A stretch of DNA of 64,000 nucleotides from Lolium rigidum. Taxonomy: Eukaryota; Streptophyta; Magnoliopsida; Poales; Poaceae. The stretch spans positions 179,396,017 to 179,460,016 of the forward strand of contig NC_061513.1 of assembly GCF_022539505.1 (NCBI RefSeq). Reading direction: 5' to 3'. The notes under the pieces are model-generated. The model saw only the letters and a list, made by a program, of their open reading frames with translations. It ran no database searches and had not been told where the DNA came from. Position 1 is the first letter of the stretch. Each line of letters opens with the position of its first letter. Below are positions 45,493-56,015 of this stretch, in pieces. Both the position numbers and the translations under genes were made by a program.

Positions 45493-45625
45493 AAGTCCCA
45501 GGTATAGCTGGGCTCACCTTATTGCCGGCGCACCACATGTTTGGTTCGCCGGGGACAACTATACCCCCGGCGAACCAAACATGTGGTGCGCCGGCAATAA
45601 GTGAGCCCGACTATACACGGGACTT
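45493..45625. repeat. Extended inverted repeat built from the CACTA subterminal motif
   Basis: Arms 45493-45554 and 45565-45625 around a 10-nt loop (ACAACTATAC). The inner 34 bp of each arm, from ATTGCCGGCG to TTCGCCGGGG, pair perfectly; the outer part (AAGTCCC...GGGCTCAC) pairs with a few mismatches and one indel. The inner core includes TTGCCGGCGCACCACATG, the unit of the terminal arrays. It lies halfway inside the element, between its two genes and downstream of TNP2. Confidence 0.9.
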
Positions 45626-45954
45626 GTCCCCAACCTGGCTGGCCATTTCTTTTTATTTTTTCTTTATTTCTTTTCACTTTCTTTTTTTTATTCTTTTCTT
45701 TATTTCTTTTCACTTTCTTTTATGTTTCTTTTCTTTTCCCACAAATCCTATACTATTTTATTTCCTTCTCTTTTCAAGATAATCCTATACAATATGAGTA
45801 GTTATGAATTACACAAAATATGAGTTATATACATGCATGCATAAAATATTGACCAACACAATATTAATTAGTCATACATAAAATATTGGCCATGACAATA
45901 TGAGTAGTTATGAATTACACAAAATATGAGTTATACATTGCAAATAAAGTTTTA

Positions 45955-48900
45955 CATCATCGATTGAGAAGAGTGTTTCGCTTTCTTCTTGCTTTTCTTG
46001 CTCGTCGTTGAATAATTTAGCCCCGTGTCGTGACTTCTTCTTTTGAAGGGTCGACCTGACCTCGGTAGCGTGGTCCTGCTTCTTCTTGTGGTGTATGTTG
46101 TGTCTTCGTCCTCGGATTCTTCCATCATTGGGTCTCCGACTTGTCCTTCGAAGTCTTCCTCGTTGGCGACTCCATCCATTCCGACGATGGTCCTCTTGCC
46201 TCTCCTCACGATAACACGGCTAGGCCTGGATGGGTCGGTTATGAAGAAGCATTGGTGCACGTGTTCTGCCGGTACCCATGGCTCATTCAGCGCGGTGGCG
46301 TTCGTGGACTTTGATTTGTTGGCTTCGGGTAGAAACATGGTGGTGAAATACCGGTCTTCTTTTCGACGCTCTTAGCCCATCGATACGGAACATCGGCACT
46401 TTCTCCCCGAGCGTAGCTAAGCTCCCAGATTTCCTCGATTCTTCCGTAGTATCTAGTCTTTACGTCACCCGTCCGGGAATCCATCGTTACCCACGAGTTA
46501 CGGTAAACTCTTGTTCTTGTCTTTTTCTTCCGTGTAGAATGTGTACCCGTTGATATCGTACGCTTGGTAAGTCATGATGTTGGGCGCGGGGCCATGTGAC
46601 AAGGCCAATACTAGTTTATCCTTGTCGAGAATCCATTGGTGGGGGATTAGCAACAATGTGGTCTTTGAACCAGCGCGCGAAAGAGGAGTTGTGCTCTCTG
46701 TATATTTACGCTTCCGTCATCATCGGCTTGCCACTGTTCTCTATCATGGTTTTGTGCTCTTTCAACCAAGGATCGATCAAGTCAATGTGTTGTAGCGCTA
46801 CTAAGTTGGCCCTGTCAAAGTCGGAACTCCGACCGGACATGTGCACGTGCGGTTCCTTCCTTCCATTTTTGTGGCCTACTCCCTCGAACCTACGGAGGTA
46901 CTTGTTTTGAGGCAAACCAACGGGGTCCTCGATGTCTAGATAATTCGTGCGAGAAAGAGATGCACTCTTCGGTGAGCCAGCCCGTACGATGCTTCCATCT
47001 GGATGTGACCTGTTACGAACGTATCCTTTAATGACCCCATTCATTCTTTCAAACGGCATCATGTTGTGTAAGAATGCCGGCCCTAGACTGACGATATCAT
47101 CCATGATATGGACCAACAGATGGACCATCACGTCAAAGAATGCGGGCGGGAAGTACATCTCCATCTCACATAGGATCACCACGATCTCTTCCTGGAGCCT
47201 TGCGAGTTTCTTCACGCTTATCGACTTCCGAGTTATGACGTCGAAGAAGTTACAGAGCCCGATCAGCGTTGCACGGACATGGTCATCCATTATACCTCGG
47301 ATTGCAACCGGAAGAATCTGCGTCATCATCACGTGACGAGTCATGAGACTTCATGCCGCTGAAGTTTCGTTTCTTGGGGTCCATGTATCGCTTATTACCC
47401 GGAGTAACCGAAGGGCACTCGACTCCTACAAGGCAATTGAAAAATTGATCGACCTCGGCCGGACTAAAAGTGAAGCGAGGAGGGGGACGGTAATAGTCCG
47501 GCTGCTTAATCCTTTTGCGCTTCGACCGCCGTCCGCCTCCTCCTCCGATTGTCCCTCTTGGGCCGGCGGGATCCGAAGCTCTTCCTCGATGCCCAAAACT
47601 TTCAGGTCATGTCTTGCTTTCGGCCCATCTTTGGTCCGGTCCGGCATGTTGAGAAGAGTGCCAAGCAAGCTCTCGCACACGTTCTTTGTAATATGCATGA
47701 CATCAAGGCGGTGAGGTGTATCGAGAATTTTCCGATACGGCAAGTCCCAAAACACGGACCTCCTTTTCCATACACCAATGAGCGGCGTCGTTTCCTTTTT
47801 CTTCTTCTTCTCTCCGGGCTTTTGACGAATCTTTCCCGGCGCAGGGCACTCCTTCCAACCTTTCAGTAATGTATCGATCTCTTCGCCGCTCTTCTTACGT
47901 GGAGGTCCTCGGGGTTCATTTGTACCATCGAACGGATCTCCACGCTTTCTCCACGGGTCGGTTTTCGTAGCCACCTTCGATGCCCCATGTAAACTGTTTT
48001 CGAAGAGCCATCCTTACCAAGCTGCAAAAACATCGTCTCTTCCATGCACCGACACATGCCTTGTGTCCATGGCACACCCGGCACGAAATGTAACCGTATC
48101 CGAGGTAGTCCTGCACCGTCGTGATCAACGCGGCTCTCAAAGGGAAATATTCTTCCGCGACGGCGTCCCATGTATCTACCCCTTCCTCCGCCCACAACGT
48201 TTCAAGCTCCTCCTTTAATAGTTCGAGATACATGTTGATATCGTTTCCTGGCTGTGTCGGCCCTTGAATTAGCATACTCATCTGTATGTACTTCCTCTTC
48301 ATGCACAGCCGGGGCGGGAGGTTGTAGATCCATACAAACACGGGCCATGTGCTATGTGTGCTGCTCTGGTTTCCGAACGGATTGAATCCGTCCGTGCTCG
48401 CACCCAACCTGATGTTTATGGGATCTGCCCCAAAACTTCCGAATTCATTGTCTAATGCTTTCCACTGGCTTGCATCCGAAGGGTGCGTCGGCACTCGGGT
48501 GCTCAATCCGCTCTTTATCATTCAACACTGCCTCCTTTCTTTCTGCGTGCCGGCGCATGAGCTTTGCTTCCTTGCGGTCCGCGTAGAACCGTTGAAGCCG
48601 GGGGCGAGCGGGAAGTACCACACAACTTTCCGAGGAGCTTTCTTCTTCCCTTTCTTGTACCGTTCAGCTTCACACACGGGACATTTGGTCTTGTCCATGT
48701 GCTCCTTGCGATACATGATACGATCGTTGATGCGGGCGTGATACTTTTCGTGGGGTAAGTCGAGAGGGCACGTGATTCTCTTGGCCTCGGCTAGACTACC
48801 GGGACACGTGTTCCCGGCAGGAAGGAGATCTTTCACGTATTCCGGGATGTCGTCGACGCTTGTGTCCGTCCATCCGTGTTTCGCCTTCATCTGCAGCACA

Positions 48901-49481
48901 TCGAGAGCTACTCTCAAGCGAGACTCCCCCAACCCGCGACCTGAGTCGTACAACGGAGTATTCGAGTCTATCTCGAGTTGCTCAAGCTTTGATTTCCGCT
49001 TGGCGCCTTTCGTCTTTTCGAGAAGCAGATCTTGAAGATGAGGGTCCCGCACGGCTGAAGCTAGCGGCACCTCTTCGTCGTCGTCAAGGTTATTGTCGTC
49101 GTCAAGGTTATTGTCGTCGTCAAGGTTATCGTCATGTGCGACAAACTCTTCATCGTCATCCGTATCATGATGCCCTCCTTCTTGCCGGCCATTTTTACCA
49201 ACTGCCGCCGTCGCCCCATTGACCTCCGCGCCATCATCACTCATCCATTGAGTGTGTCCATGCATGAAACCATTAGTGAGCAGGTGCCCCCGCAACTTGC
49301 CTGAATACGGGTCAAACCATTTCCCTCGTTTGCATCTCCGGCACGGACACAATACCTCCGTGCGGTTATTTTCATACATGTCGATGATCGCGTGTTTCAG
49401 ATATCTCATCACGATGCTTTCACTCATCTCGATAACCATTATCGCCTCGCATGGTAAGATTACATAATTCATTAGAACCAT
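45955..49481 (-). pseudogene. CACTA TNP2 (TNPD-like) transposase, multiple frameshifts
   Basis: The N-terminus (start at 49481 or 49439) holds a Transpos_assoc-type zinc region, CPCRRCKRGKWFDPYSG with HLLTNGFMHGHTQW, then an acidic repeat NLDDD x3. The Transposase_21 domain follows in shifting frames: VWYFPLAP (about 48620), DNEFGSFGADPINIRLGAST and DGFNPFGNQSSTHSTWPVFV (about 48450-48350), DYLGYGYISC (about 48090), METMFLQLGKDG-like (about 48030), LDVMHITKNVCESLLGTLLN (about 47690). After it come a DUF4218-like region (47344-46706: LCNFFDVITRKSISVKKLAR, EMEMYFPPAFFDVMVHLLVH) and a DUF4216-like C-terminus (46484-45955). Frame breaks are visible near 48600, 48485, 48060, 47965 and 47510. The intact enzyme would cut the element ends; this copy cannot. 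Confidence 0.88.
49060..49135. repeat. 18-bp coding repeat inside TNP2
   Basis: GTCGTCAAGGTTATT is repeated three times at an 18-bp period (49081-49133) and encodes the acidic NLDDDN repeats on the minus strand. Confidence 0.85.
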
Positions 49482-49496
49482 GCATCCGTCGGTAGT

Positions 49497-49612
49497 TTTC
49501 ACGGAAAATTTCGGCATGACCTTCCTACACGGTAGGACATAGGAGCGCCAGAAATGTGCCGAAACGGAAACTTGAAGAATCAACATTTCGGCGCAACGTT
49601 GGCAACTCATTT
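49497..49612 (-). promoter_or_regulatory. Leader upstream of TNP2, shared with the accessory gene
   Basis: Phrases TTCACGGAAAATTTCGGCAT, GACCTT, AGAAATGTGCCGAAACGGAA, GAATCAACATTTCGGC and GGCAACTCA follow the same order as 43398-43505. The segment lies within 20-60 bp of the candidate TNP2 starts. Confidence 0.6.
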
Positions 49613-50055
49613 TCAACGCCAACACACACACAAGCACAAGCACAACATATATATATGCCACACACGAGAGCTTTTCTTCAAATGTCCAACATACATCGAT
49701 TTCATTCCTTAATTTGTTCATTAATCACCTATTTGTTTGATATATTCCTCGATAAGATCGAGACGACGCGCCGCGACAATGGCGTATGGAAGCCGACTTT
49801 CTAGATCTAGATCTAGATTGAGCGGTCAATGCGGGATAGTAGATCTAGATCTACATAGGGGGATGTGGGAGATGCATGTAGGAAGGGAAGATTTGCTCAA
49901 AAATTTTGATTTTGTTTGGTCAAATTGGTGAAATTGGGGATAGAAATGGGCAAAAATGAGCTGGGTTGGGAGAAGGCTCGGGTTTGTGTGGAGAAGTGGA
50001 GTGTAGTGAGTGTGTGAGTGAGTGGGCTGGTTGGTGGCTGAAATAACTGCCGAGG

Positions 50056-50425
50056 TTATTGCCGGCGCACCTGGACCATGGTGCGCCGGCAACATATACC
50101 CCTTTCGGCTATATCACAACCGGGCCAGGCCCAAGAGTCATTGCCGGCGCACCGGCCCAGGGGTGCGCCGGCAATATCAAATTTTCCACCGGCGCACCAC
50201 TGGGCCGATGCGCCGGCAATGATTCTTGGGCCTGGCCCGAATCGGCCGGGGCCATGCCGGGAAATAGCGCCGGCGAGCCTTTCCCCTAGGTGCGCCGGCG
50301 AGTACCCCTCCATCGCCGGCGCGGCTGAAATGTGGTGCGCCGGCAATGATTTCCACCGGCGCATGCACAAGGTGGTGCGCCGGCACCACTTGCCTCCACC
50401 TATAGGCTTTTCCCTAGTAGTGAGA
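50056..50425. repeat. CACTA right subterminal repeats
   Basis: More than ten copies in both orientations of TTGCCGGCGCACC or GGTGCGCCGGCAAT, ending with the terminal inverted repeat. All ORFs within it are repeat artefacts. Confidence 0.88.
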
Positions 50426-51457
50426 GCAGGGTACCGAACAATAGCAAATTAATCTTGAAGCACACCAAATGCCCGCTCGACATCCTTCCCGCAAGCTTCC
50501 TATCGCGAAGAAAAGTGGCAATTTTCTGACCTGATGGCACCGGGATTATTTGGATAAAGTCGGCTATTTTGGATATATACCATCGTGTAGATAATAGCCT
50601 TTGGTATAGTGATGGACATTGATCTCATAGTTGGATGGTGGAGCATGACCTTCCACTAGTTTGTTGAACACCAGAGACCGCTGCAGCACGTTGATGTCAT
50701 TGTGTGATCTCGCCATGCCAAAGAAAGAATGCCAAATCCAGATGTCATAATCTGCCATAGCTTCAAGCACCACACTACAATATCCTTGACGCCCTTTGTG
50801 TATACCTTTCCAAGCAAACGGGTAGTTCTTCCATGACCAGTGCATACAATTGATGCTTCCAAACATCCCAGGGAATCCTCTCGCTGCATTTTAGGTAATG
50901 ATCTTTGTTGTCTCTTCTTCAGCTGGCCTTCTCAATTAGTATTTGCCAAACTTCCCTACCATAGCTCGACAAAACTTGTAAATGCACCCAATGGCAGTAT
51001 ACTCACTCATGCGAAGGTAGTCGTCATGTGTAGCGGCAAGTGCTCCGTATGCAACCATCCTGATGGCGGCGGTGCACTTCTTAATCGCCGAGAACGCAGC
51101 AGTGCCAACAACGTCGTGCTTTAGCTTGAAGTAGGGGTCAAACTCTCGAACGTCATGGAGGATATTCATGAACAAACCCTTGCTCATCATATACCGGCAC
51201 CGAAAATTGTTGATTTGTTTTGCGCCATCTGCGAAGTAGTCATTGTGCAACAAGGTATGCCCCTCCATCCTCTGTTGGGGCTTCGACTTCTTTCATCCCG
51301 CCTTTGAACCTCTGCAGTGCAGCCTCTTCCTCTTCTCCGCGTCGGCGTCAAGCATGTTTTGGAAGGACGCGATGATCGTCAAATGCTTCCGAATGTCATC
51401 GTAGAAGGCTTGCTCGTCCTCCATCATTTGGATGATCATCCCGTCGTCGCTATCCAT
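50426..51457 (-). pseudogene. Harb-1 transposase, N-terminal and central part
   Basis: Starts MDSDDGMIIQMMEDEQAFYD at 51457, reaches MEGHTLLHNDYFADGA (51268), the helical N-terminal region with AAIRMVAYGA and YKFCRAM, and the catalytic core [19 protein letters not shown] (first catalytic Asp position read as Asn), [30 protein letters not shown]. Two stops and at least one frameshift follow before KDVERAFGVLQ, and the frame then runs to Arg-Tyr-Pro-Ala at the CACTA border. The rest of the gene continues at 38095-37877. The enzyme would catalyse Harbinger excision; the copy is dead. Confidence 0.8.
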
Positions 51458-51960
51458 GTCTTAAGCAAAACAAATGGTTAAAATTCATATGCGGCAAGGA
51501 GGCAACAAACAGCGACATGTCGCGCCTACCAGACAAGCCGCGAAACACCGTCTGTATGCGGAGGAGGGGCGGATTTGCCGACGCGTTGGCAAAGCAACCC
51601 GCGGCGAAAAGGACGACAAGGGAGCCAGCCGTCACGATGGTGCCCGACTCAGAAGAGATCGACCATCGAGATGGCCGGGAAATCGAGCGGCAGCGGAGGG
51701 CTGGGAGGCTTGGAGGGGTGGCGTGGAAGGGGAGGCGCGACGATAATAAAAGGCGAGAACCAACCGTTTTGGATCACCCGCATGTTTCTCGCTCTGTCCG
51801 GCGCGCCTGGAGCGTCCCTTGTGGAGCGGGGATGGGACCGGGGCGCCGGACAACGTATTTGGCCGCGGCGGGCGGAAGGGGGCTTTGGGGCGCGCGAATG
51901 GGGCCGAAAAAATGCCCGGCGCGCCCCAAATACCTTTGGGGGACGCGACTGGAGGTGCTC

Positions 51961-52037
51961 TTAGGTGGTTGTGCTCCAGTGTTCCGTCGTTTGGAAGAAG
52001 CCGGGCAGAAGGTGGCATCCACCGCGGCGGTAGACGA
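51961..52037. other. Short segment between two Harbinger borders
   Basis: 77 bp starting TTAGGTGG and ending GACGATCC. It does not continue the copia-C1 interior that flanks Harb-1 on the left. I see nothing else in it. Confidence 0.4.
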
Positions 52038-52464
52038 TCCTAAGAGCATCTCGAGTCCTGTTCCCCAAATCGCGCCGGATCAAGCGCTTGGGGGACGTTG
52101 TTGCTTTGTGCCGCGTTTGGGGGCGTCGCTTCCTAGTCGCGCGCCCCATTTAGAGGCCCCAAATCAATAAACATACACGAAAATAAAAGTTTCATTCAAA
52201 TTTGATTATATTTTACAAGATAGAATGAAATCAGATAGATTATCTAACTCTAGCCTACTGGCCGCCCAGCGGTGCGTTCGGAGGCCCCGCCCCGTCGTAG
52301 CCTCCTCTAGGGGGATGCTCGTGTGTCGCGCGCCGCCTCTCCCTGCGGAGCGTGATGAGAAGATGTCGGTGCTCGTTCGCCGCGTCGTCGCCTACCCTCC
52401 GCAGTTGCTCCTGGTGGATGGAGAGTTCGACGCCATGGTGAATCCGTGCGTCGTTGCTCCTGGT
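52038..52464. mobile_element. Second Harbinger fragment (Harb-2), left end only
   Basis: TAAGAGCATCTCGAGTCC at 52038 resembles a TAA target plus the Harb-1 end. ATCGCGCCGGATCAAGCG and GGGGGACGTTGTTG match Harb-1 at 37565-37605. An AT-rich stretch follows, and then a GC-rich stretch open on the minus strand. Its right border coincides with the truncation of copia-C2 at 52464/52465. No second end is seen. Confidence 0.6.
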
Positions 52465-55037
52465 GGATTGAGACTTAGAGTCATCTGGATCAGTGTTCCA
52501 ACTAGCGTCAGTGTAACTCGTTATAGCAAGCTCTTGGTCACCTCCATAACAAAGAAACATATCCTTAGTTTTTTTCAAGTACTTCAGGATATTCTTGACC
52601 GTTGTCCAGTGTTCCATTCCTGGATCACTTTGATATTTGCTGGTCAAACTAACAGCATGTGCGATATCCAGTCTTGTACACATCATGACATACATGATAG
52701 AGCCTATGGCCAAGTTATAGGGGATTTTGTTCATCCTTTCTCTCTCTTCTGCCGTAGCTGGACTTTGAGTTTTACTCAAGGTCTTACCTGGTAACATGGG
52801 CAAGAACTCTTTCTTGCTTGCATCCATTCTAAACTTCTTTAGAATCTTATCCAGGTATGTACTCTGTGAAAGCCCTATTAGGCGTCTTGATCTATCTCTA
52901 TAAATGTTGATGCCTAAAATGTATGCTGCTTCTCCGTCTTTCATTGAAAAACACTTATTCAAATAACCTTTTACACTAATCAGAAGTTCTACATCATTTC
53001 CAATCAATAATATGTCATCTACATATAATATTAGGAATGCTATAGAGATCCCACTCACTTTCTTGTAAATACAAGCCTCTCCATGGGTTTGTATAAATCC
53101 AAAGTCTTTGATCACCTTATCAAAGCGTCGGTTCCAACTCCGGGATGCTTGCTTCAGTCCATAAATTGAACGCTGAAGTTTACATACCTTCTCAGCATTT
53201 TTATGATCGAAAAAACCTTTGGGTTGTACCATATACAACTCTTCCTCAATGTCACCATTAAGGAACGCCGTTTTGACATCCATCTGCCAAATTTCATAAT
53301 CTAAAAATGCAGCTATTGCTAACAATATCCTTACAGACTTTAGCTTCGCTACAGGTGAGAAATTCTCAACTCCTTGAATTTGTCGGAACCCTTTCGCGAC
53401 AAGTCGAGCTTTATAGACAATAATATTACCATCGGCATCTGTTTTTCTTTTGAAGATCCATTTATTCTCGACAACCTTGCGGCTATCAGGTAAGTCTACC
53501 AAAGTCCATACTTGGTTATCATACATGGATCCCATTTCGGATTTCATGGCCTCTTGCCATTTGTTGGAATCTTGGCTCATCATTGCTTCCTCATACGTCG
53601 CATGGTATTCATCATTGTTGTCCACAATCATGACATTTAGACAGGGGTCATACCAATCAGGAGTGGTGTGAACGCACGTAGACCTGCGAGGTTCAGTAGT
53701 ATCTTCGTTCGAAGTTTCATGATCATTATCATTAGCTTCCTCATTAATCGGTGTAGGCGGCACAAGAACATCTTCCGGTGTTGCGCTACTATGATTTTCA
53801 AGAGAAGGTTCAGTAACCTCGTCAATTTCTACTTTTCTTCCAGTCACTTCTTTCGAGAGAAACTCCTTCTCAAGAAAGGATCCGTTCTTGGCAACAAAGA
53901 TTTTACCTTCGGACCAGTGATAGAAAGTACACCCAATTGTTTCATTAGGGTATCCTATGAAGACACATTTCTCCGCTTTGGGTTCGAGCTTGTCAGGTTG
54001 TAACTTCTTTACATAAGCTTCGCAGCACCAAACCTTAAGGAACGACAACTTAGGTTTGTTTCCAAACCATAATTCATGCGGTGTCGTTTCAACGGATTTA
54101 GATGGTGCCCTATTTGAAGTGAATGTTGTTGTCTCTAATGCATAACTCCAAAAAGATAACGGTAAATCTGTAAGAGACATCATAGATCGAACCATATCTA
54201 ATAGAAATTGATTACGACGTTCGGACACACCATTGCGCTCTGGTGTTCCCGACGGTGTCAACTGTGAAAATATTCCGCACTTCTTCAAATGCATGCCAAA
54301 CTCATAACTCAGATATTCACCTCCACGATCAGAACGTAGAAATTTAATCTTCTTGTTACGTTGATTTTCTACTTCACTTTGGAATTCCTTAAACTTCTCG
54401 AAAGTTTCGGATTTGTGTTTCATCAAGTAGATATACCCATATCTAATCAAATCATCTGTGAAAGTAAGAACATAACGATAACACCGTGCGATGCTACACT
54501 CATTGGTCGACATACATCAGTATGTATGATTTCCAACAAGTCTGTAGCTCGTTCCATAATACCAGAGAATGGAGTCTTAGTCATTTTCCCCATCAGACAT
54601 GCCTCGCATCTATCAAGTGATTCGAAATCAAGTGATTCAAGTAGTCCATCCGAATGGAGTTTCTTCATGCGTTTCACTCCAATATGACAAAGACGATAGT
54701 ACCACATATATGTAGAATTATCATTTAATTTCTTTCGTTTAGCATCAATGTTATGTATATGTGTATCACTACTATCGAGATTTAACAGAAATAAACCATT
54801 CATCTCAGGTGCATGACCATAAAAGATATTATTCATATAAATCGAACAACCATTATTCTCAGACTTGAATGAATCACCGCTTTGCAATAAACAAGATCTG
54901 GATATAATGTTCATGCTTAACACAAGCACCAAATAACAATTATTCAGATTTAAAACTAATCCCGATGGTAGATGTAGAGGGAGCGTGCCAACGGCGATCA
55001 CATCGACCTTGGATCCATTTCCAATGCGCATCGTCAC
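52465..55037 (-). pseudogene. Copia-C2 pol: integrase, reverse transcriptase, truncated RNase H
   Basis: Minus strand. 55037-54447 holds the end of the protease region and the integrase HHCC zinc finger (WYYRLCHIGVKRMKKLHSDG, RCEACLMGK), then IHTDVCRPMS. A frameshift near 54488 moves to the frame opening at 54513, with integrase core (FLRSDRGGEYLSYEF, SQLTPSGTPERNGVSERRN), a Ser/Pro/Glu-rich linker, reverse transcriptase (NKWIFKRKTDADG, QMDVKTAFLNGDIEEELYMV, YVDD at 53014-53025) and the start of RNase H (SYTDASWNTDPDDSKSQS). Copia sequence stops at 52465. The frame runs on 70 codons into Harb-2 and ends at 52255. BARE/Angela elements normally encode one polyprotein. Confidence 0.92.
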
Positions 55038-55073
55038 CTCGTCCCTTTCTAGTCTTCGTTTATACTGTAGCTC

Positions 55074-56015
55074 CTATTTGGAGTTACAAATATGAGCAAC
55101 CGAACCAGTATCAAATACCCAGGCACTACTACGATTACTAGTAAGATAGACATCAATAACATGTATATCAGATATACCTTTCTTTTTGATGTTGCCGCTC
55201 TTCACATCTTCCAGGTACTTTGAGCAGTTCCGCTTCCAGTGTCCCCCTTCTTTGCAGTAATAGCACACAATATTAGATTTAGGGCCAGCCTTGGGTTTCT
55301 TAGGAGGCGTGTCAGCTTTCTTGTCGCCCTTCTTGAATTTACCCTTTTCCTTAGGCTTACCCTGCTTGTTGAACTTGGTGGTCTTATTGACCATCAACAC
55401 TTGGTGCTCTTTCTTTATCTCCACTTCAGCAGTTTTCAGCATTGAGAAGAGTTCAGGTAACGTCTTGTCCATGCACTGCATGTTGTAGTTCATCACGAAG
55501 TTCTTTTAATTAGGTGGCAGTGATTGAAGAACACGATGAATCCCCAAGGCGTTAGGAATCGTGATTCCCAAGTCTTGGAGTTTCTTCACGTGCCCAGACA
55601 TCTTGAGCACGTGCTCGCTAACGGAGCTGCCCTGTTCCATCTTACAGTTAAAGAACTTTTCAGAAGCATCATTGCTTTCCACGGTCGCATGAATTTCAAA
55701 TATCATTTTGAGCTCAATGATTATATCATGAGGGTCGTGGGTCTCAAAACGTTTCCGGAGATCCGATTCTAAACCGTAGAGGATGGCACACTGAACTATG
55801 GAGTAATGTGTCTTTCGAGTGAGGTAAACAGCTTTAGCCTCATCGGTAGCTGTTTCTGCAGGTGGGTCACCCAGCAGTGCATAGAGCAAATAGGGCAGTT
55901 GTCCAGCAGTGAGGACAATCCTCAAGTTACGAAACCAATCCGTAAAGTTGCCTCCTTTGTTTTTCAGCTTTTCTTTCTCTAGGAACGAATTAAAGTTGAT
56001 GGTAGGGGTCGCCAT
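55074..56015 (-). pseudogene. Copia-C2 gag and zinc knuckle
   Basis: Start MATPTINFNSFLEKEKL at 56015. The block GGNFTDWFRNLRIVL is the UBN2/gag core of BARE/Angela-type elements, followed by KKLQDLGITIPNALGIHRVL. A TAA at 55506-55508 interrupts the frame; the same frame continues from 55505 with MQCMDKTLPELFSMLKTAEV, a Lys-rich stretch and the zinc knuckle CYYCKEGGHWKRNC (about 55266-55225). FDTGSVAHICNS is the protease active site (D-T-G). A TAG at 55074-55076 is a second in-frame stop before pol. Both stops can be single- or double-base changes. Gag would package the element RNA; this copy is not functional. Confidence 0.92.

Larger units (their letters stand above)
38096..50425. mobile_element. 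CACTA (En/Spm) element, 12.3 kb
   Basis: Terminal inverted repeats CACTACTAGGGAAA at 38096 and TTTCCCTAGTAGTG ending 50425. Both ends carry arrays of the same subterminal motif. Two genes lie inside on the minus strand: a TNPA-position gene (43361-39604) and a TNP2 transposase (about 49481-45955). Size, TIR and layout fit the Caspar-like CACTA group of Triticeae. The element interrupts the Harb-1 transposase gene. No 3-bp target duplication is seen. Both genes have frameshifts, so it would need an active relative to move. Confidence 0.92.
37532..51960. mobile_element. PIF/Harbinger element (Harb-1) hosting a CACTA
   Basis: The ends are inverted: left GAGCATCTTCAATCACGTCC, right (minus strand) GAGCACCTCCAGTCGCGTCC, each followed by CCCAAAG. 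The right flank starts TTA, the preferred Harbinger target, but the left flank (GCT) does not match, so the duplication has decayed or one border is altered. Without the CACTA insertion the element is about 2.1 kb. It carries one transposase gene on the minus strand. The 50-bp region inside the right end is GC-rich and gives spurious ORFs (51500-52170). Confidence 0.8.

Noticed and set aside
45114..45507. Overlapping 93-126-codon GC-rich ORFs on both strands
   Set aside because: Low-complexity Gly/Arg/Ser/Pro sequence from simple repeats; open in several frames at once, so not evidence of coding.
49826..50452. Several ORFs with repeated AGAPA or PAHH phrases
   Set aside because: These are translations of the CACTA subterminal repeat array.
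51517..52170. 217-codon plus-strand ORF
   Set aside because: It crosses the Harb-1 right end, the intervening segment and the Harb-2 left end, and is antisense to the transposase start region.
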